Source of the DNA: Myxococcota bacterium
Lineage (GTDB): Bacteria > Myxococcota_A > UBA9160 > UBA6930
Assembly (NCBI GenBank): GCA_030065975.1
Contig: JASJCN010000010.1
Coordinates: 1 to 63,196, forward strand
Direction of reading: 5' to 3'
DNA: 63,196 nt
Positions 37,093 to 44,289 of the stretch are shown piece by piece. The notes under the pieces are model-generated. The model worked only from the letters and a program-made list of their open reading frames with translations. It was not told the origin of the DNA and made no database searches. Made by a program: the position numbers and the translations under genes. Numbering within the stretch: the first letter of the stretch is position 1; every line of letters starts with the position of its first letter.

Positions 37093-37716
37093 CTAGAGCT
37101 GGGTGCGCGTGTTCTCGTCGATGGCCGCGTCGATCGCCTTCACGCCGTCCTCGTCGACGCCGAGGCGCTCCTTCAGGATCGAGCCGAACGACACGCGGTA
37201 GCGTTCGCCCCAGCGATCGGGCTTCCACAGGGCGGAGCGCACGAACGCCTTGGCGCAGTGGAAGAACACCTCTTCGGTGTGGATGCGCATGGCCAGCAGC
37301 GCCGGCTTGCCGCGCTCGTCGGTGAGCGACGCGAGCAGCTCCGGGTCCCGGGTGAGCTCCGCGCGGCCGTTCACGCGCAGGGTCTCGCTGGTTCCCGGCA
37401 CCAGGAAGAGCAGGCCGACCCGCGGGTTGGCCAGCACGTTCTGCAGGCCCATCGCGAGCTGGTTGCCGCGCCGCTCGGGGAACACCAGGGTGTGTGGGTC
37501 CTCGACGCGCACGAAGCCCGGAGCGTCGCCCTTCGGCGATGCGTCCAGCCGCCCCGCGGCGTCGCTCGTGGACATCACCAGGAAGGGAGAACGCGCGATG
37601 AAGCCGATGGCGGTCTCGTCGAGGTGATCGAAGATCTTGAGCGCCGTCACCGGACTCGGGCCGGGAAGGATCTCGCGCAGCGCTTCGGCGTCGGGGATTC
37701 GATGGGGGTCGGACAC
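37093..37716 (-). CDS. PPOX-class FMN-binding split-barrel protein
   Basis: This is a 207-residue protein of the pyridoxamine-phosphate-oxidase-like fold. The family features S-P-K-G-D-A-P-G-F-V, F-P-E-R-R-G-N-Q-L-A-M-G-L-Q-N-V, and P-R-V-G-L-L-F-L-V-P-G followed by T-L-R-V-N-G-R-A identify the probable FMN-dependent subgroup near DR_2398/MSMEG_1061. These are cytosolic flavoproteins, often annotated only as possible oxidoreductases or FMN reservoirs. It is divergent from the DUF5060 lipoprotein gene. Confidence 0.88.
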   Translation of the reverse strand: MSDPHRIPDAEALREILPGPSPVTALKIFDHLDETAIGFIARSPFLVMSTSDAAGRLDASPKGDAPGFVRVEDPHTLVFPERRGNQLAMGLQNVLANPRVGLLFLVPGTSETLRVNGRAELTRDPELLASLTDERGKPALLAMRIHTEEVFFHCAKAFVRSALWKPDRWGERYRVSFGSILKERLGVDEDGVKAIDAAIDENTRTQL

Positions 37717-37771
37717 GGTGCTCCTCCAGTGGCGAGAGGCTAGCGTCCGGATCTGGTATCACTGCCCGGCC

Positions 37772-39418
37772 ATGTCGCTGCCCCGCGTCCTTCTCGTGTT
37801 CCCGATTCTGTGCCTCGGGCTCGTGGGGCTCGGCTGCGCGGACGACGGAGAGGGCGGGCCGGGCGCTCGCGCCACCACGGCGGCCGGCACCCTGCGGGTC
37901 ACCGCGCACGGGGCTGGCGTGCGCTCGTCGGACGCCGTCGTCCATCGCACGACCTGGGTCCGCGGCCCCGACTACGACGCCATGGAGGACAACGACCTGC
38001 GCGGCTTCCTCGACGGCCGCTTCGTCTACGGCTGGAACCAGCCGACCCAGGTCCACTCGCGCCTCGGCCGCCGGGGTACGCGGCCGCGCTGGGGCGAGAC
38101 CGAGCTCTTCCGCACGTTGGTCCGCTGGGACGAGATCTCGTTGCCGGCCGGCGCCCGGGTTCGGGACGCGAGCCTGACCCTCGCCGTCGAGAAGGGCCCA
38201 CGCCGCGGCCTCGACGTGATGCTCTATGCGGTGCGGCGCGACTGGAATCCGGGAGACGGCGGGGAGCAGCGCAACAACACGAGCCCGCCGAAGCCCGGCG
38301 AGTCGTGGTGGAACGCGGCCCGCGAGGGCAGCGAGCCCTGGGGACACCCCGGTGTCGGCTTCGCCTCGGACACCCATCCCGACGCCGACACCGGGGCGAT
38401 GGTGCTGGCGGAGACCCACTGGACTCCGGGGGAGGACCGTCTCGTGTTCCGCTCGACGGCGCTGGCGCGCCTGATCGAGGAGCGCGCCACGGCCGGCCAT
38501 CCCATCGGCCTGCTGGTCAAGCTCAGCGACGCGCTCGAGGACACGCCCGACACCGTGCTCTACCTCTACACCGGGAACTACGGCGACTTCCGAAACCCCG
38601 CACGGCGCCCGGTGCTCGAGGCGAGCTGGGAGGCGCCCCATGCGCTGGCCTCGCTCGAGCAGCCGATCCGGCTCGAGCTCGGCCGCAGCGTCGTGTTCGA
38701 TCGCCTGGCGGCCCCGGGCGCGCGCTTCGTGGCCGCGAGCTTCGAGCCCGATGAGTCCGGCGAGGCGCCCTTCGTCGAGGTGCGGGGCGCGCGCGAGGGC
38801 GATCCGCCCGGGCCGTGGCGCCCGGTGATCCACCCCCAGGCCGTCGAGTGGGACTGGCTCGAGGTGCGCGCCACGGCCGGCCACGACCCGGTCGCCCTCG
38901 GCGATGCGTTCGAGACGCGATTGCGCGACACCTGGGTGCGTACTGCGCCGCCGGAGGAGCAGGAGGTGGTCTTCTCCTTCGAGTCGCCGAGCGGAACGGA
39001 GACGCGGGTCCCGGCGACGTACGAGGGCGACTACACCTGGAGCGTCCGCTTCGTGCCAGACGAGATCGGTCGCTGGCGCTATCGCTATCGATCGCGCTTC
39101 GTGAAGCTCGAGGACCAGAGCCCCTACGGGCGCTTCGACGTGGTGGCGGCCGAGCTGCCGCGCGTGCGGTCGAGCCTCGAGCGGCTGCTCGCACGCTTGC
39201 GGAGCGAGTACCCCGAGCTCGACGACTCGCAGGTGCAGCCCCTCGCGCCGACGTTCTGGCGTCTCGAGCGAGCCGTGCACCAGCTGGCCACGCCGGACGA
39301 GCTCGCGAGCCCGGACGGGCGCGAGATCTACGCGCTGCTGACGGAGATCCGGCAGGCTCTCTCGGGACGCCGGGTGCCGGAGAAGGCCCGCGCGACGCCG
39401 ATGCGTCGGGAGTACTAG
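37772..39418 (+). CDS. Putative lipoprotein with DNRLRE-like and DUF5060-like domains
   Basis: This is a 548-residue exported protein. The N-terminus is hydrophobic and ends in L-V-G-L-G-C-A-D-D, a plausible lipobox with C22. Residues about 75-270 have the layout of DNRLRE beta-sandwich domains (L-F-R-T-L-V-R-W-D-E-I, L-T-L-A-V-E, then V-L-Y-L-Y-T-G-N-Y). Residues about 385-470 match a DUF5060/Ig-like region (Y-T-W-S-V-R-F-V-P-D-E-I-G-R-W-R-Y-R-Y). These domains usually accompany carbohydrate-active or surface-adhesion proteins. The helical C-terminus is of unknown role. It is convergent with the ArsC-like selenoprotein gene, 6 nt apart. Confidence 0.82.
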   Translation: MSLPRVLLVFPILCLGLVGLGCADDGEGGPGARATTAAGTLRVTAHGAGVRSSDAVVHRTTWVRGPDYDAMEDNDLRGFLDGRFVYGWNQPTQVHSRLGRRGTRPRWGETELFRTLVRWDEISLPAGARVRDASLTLAVEKGPRRGLDVMLYAVRRDWNPGDGGEQRNNTSPPKPGESWWNAAREGSEPWGHPGVGFASDTHPDADTGAMVLAETHWTPGEDRLVFRSTALARLIEERATAGHPIGLLVKLSDALEDTPDTVLYLYTGNYGDFRNPARRPVLEASWEAPHALASLEQPIRLELGRSVVFDRLAAPGARFVAASFEPDESGEAPFVEVRGAREGDPPGPWRPVIHPQAVEWDWLEVRATAGHDPVALGDAFETRLRDTWVRTAPPEEQEVVFSFESPSGTETRVPATYEGDYTWSVRFVPDEIGRWRYRYRSRFVKLEDQSPYGRFDVVAAELPRVRSSLERLLARLRSEYPELDDSQVQPLAPTFWRLERAVHQLATPDELASPDGREIYALLTEIRQALSGRRVPEKARATPMRREY

Positions 39419-39424
39419 CCCCGA

Positions 39425-39766
39425 CTAGCCCAGCAGCTCGCCGAAGACCTCTTCGTTGAAGCCGACGATGACGTTCTTGCCGCTTCGAAGCGTCGGTGCA
39501 CGGAGGTTGCCCGTGGGCCCGAGCATGGCGTCCACCACGGCCTTCGGCGCCTTTCCGCCGGGCTCGAAGCGATCGACCTTCTTGCCCTTGGCGACGACGA
39601 CCTGGCGCGCCTCCTTCGCGAGCGCGGCCGCGTCGCTGCGTCCGAGCTTGCGGGATGCGGGAACGACTTCCTTCGCCTCGATTCCGCTGGCATCCAAGAA
39701 CTTGGATGCTCGAGTGCAGGACGTTCAGCCCTTGCGGTGGTAGTACCAGTCGACTCGCTTGGCCAT
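39425..39766 (-). CDS. ArsC-family selenoprotein with UxxC redox motif
   Basis: This is a 113-residue thioredoxin-fold protein read through one in-frame TGA (39727-39725, codon 14). The N-terminus is M-A-K-R-V-D-W-Y-Y-H-R-K-G-U-T-S-C, so U14 and C17 make a UxxC pair at the place where ArsC/Spx-like proteins carry the catalytic cysteine. The C-terminal half has the family hallmarks R-A-P-T-L-R-S-G-K and V-G-F-N-E-E. A perfect hairpin lies downstream of the TGA. The protein probably works as a thiol/selenol reductase, and arsenate reduction is only one possibility. Without Sec the gene would be called only from 39697 and lose its active site. Confidence 0.88.
39690..39709 (-). promoter_or_regulatory. 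SECIS-like hairpin for the ArsC-family gene
   Basis: On the minus strand, GCATCCAA pairs with TTGGATGC around loop GTTC. The stem starts 15 nt after the TGA, and G is the first loop base. This fits the bacterial SECIS rule of a short stem-loop just past the UGA with a G in the first two loop positions. Confidence 0.75.
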
Positions 39767-39897
39767 GAGGGGTCCTCCGTTCGAAGCCCAGGATCGCGTG
39801 CGGCAGCCCATGCGCAAGCGCGCCGCAGCCGGGTGCAGCCCGCGCGCAAGGACGCCGGGCGGTCGTCGAGTGCCCCGTTGCGAAACACCCCGAGGGC

Positions 39898-39924
39898 TAA
39901 AGGACCCGACTGTGCCGCCGATGA
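39898..39924 (+). promoter_or_regulatory. Sigma-28 (FliA)-type promoter
   Basis: TAAAGGAC and GCCGATGA are separated by exactly 11 nt. The FliA consensus is TAAAGTTT-N11-GCCGATAA; five of eight and seven of eight positions match, with correct spacing. The promoter points at the small exported-protein gene at 40018 and predicts a leader of about 85 nt containing a 7-bp hairpin (GGAGCGA/TCGCTCC, 39969-39985). Confidence 0.65.
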
Positions 39925-40017
39925 GACAGGGCGAGATCCTTTCGAGTTACCGTGCGCTTGAGCCACCCGGAGCGAAGGTCGCTCCCTCGGCCCAGACAGC
40001 TGCGGACCGGAAAGGGC

Positions 40018-40194
40018 ATGACAATGCGGATCCTGAACGTGGCCGTCATGGCGGCCATCCTGCTCTTGAGCACTGCCGCCTGGGCAGCTCAGGCCACGAC
40101 GGGCGTGGCCGAGACCCAGTCGACCCTCCTGATGGGAGCGGGCCTCGCCGGTCTCGTGATCGCCGGGAACCCGAGGGCAAGCGAGCAGGGCTGA
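40018..40194 (+). CDS. Small exported protein, 58 residues
   Basis: It starts at ATG 40018 (a second ATG at 40024 would remove two residues). The N-terminus is a clear signal peptide with cleavage after A-A-W-A or A-W-A-A-Q-A. The mature part is only about 35 residues, with a second hydrophobic stretch L-L-M-G-A-G-L-A-G-L-V-I-A-G. No family is recognised. The upstream sigma-28-type promoter makes a link to motility or surface structures possible. A GC hairpin follows the stop. Confidence 0.6.
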   Translation: MTMRILNVAVMAAILLLSTAAWAAQATTGVAETQSTLLMGAGLAGLVIAGNPRASEQG

Positions 40195-40200
40195 TCCAAA

Positions 40201-40215
40201 GCGGGCTTCGCCCGC
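40201..40215. terminator. Short hairpin terminator candidate
   Basis: GCGGGC pairs with GCCCGC around TTC, flanked by AAA on the left and CTT on the right. It sits between the stop codons of two convergent genes. Confidence 0.55.
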
Positions 40216-40231
40216 CTTGCGGGCCGGTCGT

Positions 40232-40717
40232 CTACTCGACGTCCGGCTCGCCCTCGTAGTAAGGGCGGATCTTCAGCAGCGCGCCCCCGACGGCCGTGGC
40301 CTTCGCCATGATGTCCTCGGGGATCGCGGCCTTGCGTCCTTCCTCGGCCGCGCTGTTCCGCAGCAGCGAGATCCGCTTGTAGATCGGGTGGGTCTCGTCG
40401 CGGCCCTCGCCGTCCTTCAGGCGCGCCAGGAGCCGCTTCGCCGAGCTGTTCATGACCCGGATGTCGTCGCGCGCCTGGTAGAAGGCGCGCTGGTTCACCT
40501 GGGTGACGTAGGTCGGCCGCGCAGCGAGGGAGCCGTCGAGCTCCGAGCAGGCGGCCACGAGCTCCTCGGCGTACTGGGTGACGCGCGCCTGGTCCCACGT
40601 TGCCGGCTCGCTGGCCGAAGCCGCCCCCGCGCTCAGCAGCAGGAGCGCCGCGGCCCCCAGGAAAAGGCTCATCCGGCGGGCGTTCCGCACGGGCTCGACA
40701 CGAAGAAACAAGCGCAT
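40232..40717 (-). CDS. Exported protein of unknown function
   Basis: This is a 161-residue protein, or 146 from the internal ATG at 40672, which places the signal peptide (S-L-F-L-G-A-A-A-L-L-L-L-S-A-G-A-A-S-A-S) at the very N-terminus and is the better start. The mature protein is mostly helical (Y-A-E-E-L-V-A-A-C-S-E-L, A-F-Y-Q-A-R-D-D-I-R, A-K-R-L-L-A-R-L) with no catalytic motif that I recognise. It is likely periplasmic. Confidence 0.75.
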   Translation of the reverse strand: MRLFLRVEPVRNARRMSLFLGAAALLLLSAGAASASEPATWDQARVTQYAEELVAACSELDGSLAARPTYVTQVNQRAFYQARDDIRVMNSSAKRLLARLKDGEGRDETHPIYKRISLLRNSAAEEGRKAAIPEDIMAKATAVGGALLKIRPYYEGEPDVE

Positions 40718-40790
40718 TCCATCCCCTCCACGGTTGCCGGCTGGGCCTGCCCCAACCCACCCCGTGGGATCGTATCACGCTCCCGTCCCA

Positions 40791-40837
40791 CTGGGGCATA
40801 CACGGCGCTGGGGCGTGCACGGCTGGGGCCTGCACTA
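40791..40837. repeat. Imperfect 15-17 nt tandem repeat overlapping a stop codon
   Basis: Three units beginning CTGGGGC(A/G/C)T(A/G)CAC lie at 40791-40807, 40808-40822 and 40823-40837. The last one contains the stop codon of the minus-strand vWA gene. Confidence 0.7.
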
Positions 40838-42067
40838 TTGGGCCTGATCGGGCCCGGGCAGCACCTTCATCTCGAGCTCGCGCTTCTGGATCCGGCGCCG
40901 CTCCTCCATCTGTCGCCACAGCTCGAGCTCCTCGGAGCGTCGCCGCAGCGCCTCGAGCAGGCGTCGTCGGTCGTCCTCGTTGCTGTCGGTCCCGGCGTCG
41001 TAGACCACGGCGCGCTCGGCGCTCGAGTCCTCGCCGTCCTCGCTGCGGGCCTCGACCCGTAGGAGATTCCGCCCGGGAGCGAGCCCCAGCAGGCCGTCGA
41101 AGGAGCCGTCCGGGAAGAGCCGCAGGGCCCGGGCGGGCTGGTCCGTGGTCTCGTTGCGCACGGTGAGCGACTCGATGCGTGCCAGGTCGAGGTTTCGCAG
41201 CCGCGCGATCAGCTCGGCCGGCCGGACGATCGACTCCGCCGTTCCTCCCGACAGCTCGGTCATCCGTTCGAGCAGAGGGATCGCCTCGGCGCCGTCGCGG
41301 CCCAGGGCGAAGGCGTAGAGCTGCACGTTCGCGAGCCCGGCGACCGCGGCCGACTCGATGGCGCGATCGTGGGCGCGCGTCGAATGCACCGGGAGGGTCG
41401 GGGCCCCGTCGGAGAGGAACACGATCCCGAGTCGCCGCTCGTAGCCGTCGCGCGTTCCGTGCTGGCCGCGGAGGCCCGGGCGCAGCGCCATCACGGAGCC
41501 GTCGATGGCCTTCGAGAAGTCGGTTCCGCCGAGACCGTGGGGGAAGTCCACTCGGATCGTGTCGAGGGCCGCCAGCAGCTCCTCCCGGGAGCTCCCGACC
41601 GGCGCGGCCAGGCGCACCGCATCCGAGAACGTGACGATGCCGACGCGGAAGCGGCGCGGGTCGAGGCGCTCGATCAGCGCCTTGGCCGCCTCGATCTCGC
41701 TGGCCAGGATGGTGTCGTCGAAGTCGCGCTTCTCGCCGAGCAGCCGAAGGGTGTGGGGGCGGATCGCGGGATGGCGCGCCAGGTCCGTGAGCAGCGCTGG
41801 ATCGGTTCTGCCCTCGGGGCCGTCCCCGTCGACGTCCACTCCGGTGTCGTGCAGCACGCTGTCCGAGATGTCGATGGCGATCACCAGGTCGTGGCGCACG
41901 CCCGCCGCCGAGCCCGCGCGGCCGCGGATCTCGATGAGCTCGGTCCCCACCTCGCGGGTCGAGGCGGTCGGCTCGTCGATCTCCACCTTGAAGCCGGCGC
42001 CGCGGCCAGGGCCCGGCACGAACGACAGGGTCAGCAGGATCGGGAGGAGCATCGCGAGCCCGCGCAT
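40835..42067 (-). CDS. Exported von Willebrand factor A domain protein (copy 1)
   Basis: The protein has 410 residues from ATG 42067, which puts a signal peptide at residues 1-23. The vWA domain (about 60-290) has the MIDAS D-I-S-D-S and later T-F-S-D and S-D-G-A-P. Right after the MIDAS there is an insertion with D-V-D-G-D-G, a calcium-loop-like sequence. A small beta domain follows (L-F-P-D-G-S-F-D-G and A-P-G-R-N-L-L). The protein ends in a basic/acidic coiled coil (L-L-E-A-L-R-R-R-S-E-E-L-E). Copy 2 at 47589 has the same layout. It is likely a periplasmic or surface metal-dependent binding protein. Confidence 0.88.
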   Translation of the reverse strand: MRGLAMLLPILLTLSFVPGPGRGAGFKVEIDEPTASTREVGTELIEIRGRAGSAAGVRHDLVIAIDISDSVLHDTGVDVDGDGPEGRTDPALLTDLARHPAIRPHTLRLLGEKRDFDDTILASEIEAAKALIERLDPRRFRVGIVTFSDAVRLAAPVGSSREELLAALDTIRVDFPHGLGGTDFSKAIDGSVMALRPGLRGQHGTRDGYERRLGIVFLSDGAPTLPVHSTRAHDRAIESAAVAGLANVQLYAFALGRDGAEAIPLLERMTELSGGTAESIVRPAELIARLRNLDLARIESLTVRNETTDQPARALRLFPDGSFDGLLGLAPGRNLLRVEARSEDGEDSSAERAVVYDAGTDSNEDDRRRLLEALRRRSEELELWRQMEERRRIQKRELEMKVLPGPDQAQ

Positions 42068-42117
42068 CCGTACAAGGATGCGGAAGCTTCGGGATCCCGT
42101 CACCCTCGCTGCCGCCC

Positions 42118-43101
42118 ATGTCCCCCGACTTCCGCCCCTTCGTCGAGGCACTCGAGGCTCGCCTCCCGCAGCACGCGCTGGCGGAGCCGGGCGCCCACGC
42201 GCGCTGGCGCGGCGGCACGGCCCCCGATCCGTACGGCTGTGCGGACGCCGCGAACATCCTCCACACCCTGGGAGCGCTGCCCCGGGACCCGGCCCTGCGC
42301 GCGGGCTTCGTGCGCCAGCTCCGGGCGTTGCAGGACCCGGAGACCGGGCGCTTCGTGGAGGGAAGCCACCATCCCACCCACACGACGGCCCACTGTCTCG
42401 GTGCCCTCCAGCTCTTCGACGCGCGCCCGCTGCACGCCCTCGCGAGCCTCGCCGAGCTGGAGGCGGCGGATGCCCTCGAGTCGTTCCTCGAGGGGCTCGA
42501 CTGGCGGGACGATCCGTGGCTGGCCTCGCACCAGGGGGCGGGCGCCTACGCGGCGCGAGTGCTGGCCGGCGAGGCCACGGCCTCCTTCGAGGACCGCTAC
42601 TTCGCGTGGCTGGCGCGGACCTGCGACCCGGCCACGGGGCTCTGGCGCGTAGGCTGCGTGACGCCTCCCTTCCGTTGGGGTGAGACGCGCTTCCCCCACC
42701 TCGCCGGCACCTTCCACTACCTGTTCAACCACGAGCACGCCCGGCGACCGCACCCGTACCCGGGCCCGCTGGTCGACACCTGCCTCGAGATGGAGGCGTC
42801 GGCGGAGTGGCCCTTCTCGCGAATGCTCGGCTTCGCCGAGATCGACTGGGTCTACTGCACCACCCGCGCCCTTCAGCAGAGCGGACACCGCGCGGCGGAT
42901 TGCCGGGCGGCTCTGCTTCGCTTCGCCGCGGCGCAGGCCGCCTTCCTCGCCGAGCTCGACTGGGAGCGCGACGACGCCCGGGATCTCCACGCGCTCTTCG
43001 GGGCGCTCTGCTCGGTGGCGGAGCTCCAGCGGGTGCTGCCCGCCGAGGTCGAGGTGGGGCGGCCGCTCTACCTGGTGTTGGACCGCCGCCCCTTCGTCTG
43101 A
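42118..43101 (+). CDS. Alpha/alpha-toroid protein, prenyltransferase/terpene-cyclase-like fold
   Basis: This is a 327-residue cytosolic protein. Repeated helical units carry motifs such as D-P-E-T-G-R-F-V-E-G-S-H-H-P-T-H-T-T-A-H and D-P-A-T-G-L-W-R, typical of prenyltransferase-like (alpha/alpha)6 toroids. The clustered histidines could bind metal or substrate. No QW-type cyclase DxDD motif is seen, so cyclase activity is not supported. It is divergent from vWA copy 1, with 50 nt between starts, so the two may share a promoter region. Confidence 0.8.
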   Translation: MSPDFRPFVEALEARLPQHALAEPGAHARWRGGTAPDPYGCADAANILHTLGALPRDPALRAGFVRQLRALQDPETGRFVEGSHHPTHTTAHCLGALQLFDARPLHALASLAELEAADALESFLEGLDWRDDPWLASHQGAGAYAARVLAGEATASFEDRYFAWLARTCDPATGLWRVGCVTPPFRWGETRFPHLAGTFHYLFNHEHARRPHPYPGPLVDTCLEMEASAEWPFSRMLGFAEIDWVYCTTRALQQSGHRAADCRAALLRFAAAQAAFLAELDWERDDARDLHALFGALCSVAELQRVLPAEVEVGRPLYLVLDRRPFV

Positions 43102-43117
43102 CCGTGCGCTCGAGGCG

Positions 43118-44170
43118 CTAGGCGATGCGGCTCCAGTCCTCGGCTCGCACCTCGTGCTGCAGCGGCTTGCCGGCCACGAAGCGCTCGATCTCGTCGATCG
43201 CGAGATCCACCATGCGCTCGCGCTCGGTGCCCAGCGCGCCCGCGATGTGCGGCGTGAGGAAGACGTTGTCGAGCTCGTAGAGCGGCGACTCCGGGGGCAG
43301 GATCTCCGGGTCGGTCGTGTCGATCACGGCATCCAGACGCCCGGACACGAGCTCGCGTTCGAGGGCCTCGCCGTCGACCAGGTGGCCCCGGGCCGTGTTG
43401 ATCAGCACGGCGCCGTCGGGCATCCGCGCGAGCCCGGTCGCATCGATCATGTGGCGCGTCTCGGGGAGCGCGGGTGCGTGCAGGCTCACCACGTCCGCGC
43501 GGGCGAGCAGCTCGTCGAGCGGCAGGGGCACGACGCCGAGGGCGCGCGCGTCGTCGTCCGAGAGGGTCGGGTCGTGGAGCAGGCACTCGAGGTCGAAAGG
43601 GCGCAGCAGCTCGATCACCCGGCGCCCGATGTGGGAGGCGCCGACGATGCCCACCCGTTTGCGATAGGCGCTCGGGTCGGGCACCTCGCGCGACCAGAGG
43701 CGGAATGTGCGCAGCTCGCGGTAGCGCCGCTGCAGGCGGAAGACGCGCTTGGTCGCGAAGAGGATGGCCGCGAGCGTGTACTCGGCGACGGGCAGGGCGT
43801 TGGCGGCGGCCGCCGACGTGACGCGGAGCCCGCGCTCGAAGCAGGCGTCGGTGACGTGGTTCTTCACGGTCCCGCTGGCGTGCATCACGGCCCGCAGGGA
43901 CGGGGCGCGATCGAGCACCTCGGGGGTGAGGGGCGGGCACCCCCAGGCCGTGAGCAGGATCTCCGCCCGGGCGAGCAGGGCCTCGGCCCGGGCGTCGGCG
44001 AGGTCGGTCAGGGGCTCCGGGTCGGGCAGCTCGCAGAGCCCCCGTAGCCGCTCGAGGTGCGCGCTGCGCACCATCCCCGCGGTGAGTGCGGGGGACATGA
44101 CGAGGACGGCGACCGGGCTGCTCAAGCGGCCTCCGGGGGCATGGGAGGGGCCGGGCAGGGTACCGCTCAC
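43118..44170 (-). CDS. D-isomer-specific 2-hydroxyacid dehydrogenase
   Basis: This is a 350-residue NAD(P)-dependent enzyme; the first 20 residues may be an over-extension of the start. The Rossmann motif is V-G-I-V-G-A-S-H-I-G-R-R. The catalytic triad is R261 (N-T-A-R-G-H), E289 (D-P-E-I) and H308 (T-P-H-I-A-G). It interconverts 2-keto acids and D-2-hydroxy acids. The substrate is not predictable. A palindrome CCCATATGGG lies 50 bp upstream in the region shared with the divergent GGDEF-EAL gene. Confidence 0.92.
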   Translation of the reverse strand: MSGTLPGPSHAPGGRLSSPVAVLVMSPALTAGMVRSAHLERLRGLCELPDPEPLTDLADARAEALLARAEILLTAWGCPPLTPEVLDRAPSLRAVMHASGTVKNHVTDACFERGLRVTSAAAANALPVAEYTLAAILFATKRVFRLQRRYRELRTFRLWSREVPDPSAYRKRVGIVGASHIGRRVIELLRPFDLECLLHDPTLSDDDARALGVVPLPLDELLARADVVSLHAPALPETRHMIDATGLARMPDGAVLINTARGHLVDGEALERELVSGRLDAVIDTTDPEILPPESPLYELDNVFLTPHIAGALGTERERMVDLAIDEIERFVAGKPLQHEVRAEDWSRIA

Positions 44171-44220
44171 CGGCCCTCAGACCACGCGATTCCCGTCCTC
44201 GAGACACCCTGTTCGGGACA

Positions 44221-44230
44221 CCCATATGGG
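44221..44230. promoter_or_regulatory. Perfect palindrome in a divergent promoter region
   Basis: CCCATATGGG is a 10-bp perfect palindrome midway between the hydroxyacid dehydrogenase start (44170) and the GGDEF-EAL start (44290). It is a possible operator or promoter element for either gene. Confidence 0.4.
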
Positions 44231-44289
44231 GGAAATCGCCCTCTCTGCGGGACCTACAGGGTTGCTCCCAACCGGTCGATGGTACCAGC

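Noticed and set aside
39925-40017. Riboswitch in the leader of the small exported protein
   Set aside because: There is a 7-bp hairpin, but no known riboswitch core could be matched.
44171-44289. c-di-GMP riboswitch before the GGDEF-EAL gene
   Set aside because: No GEMM-type conserved core was found; only a short palindrome is present.
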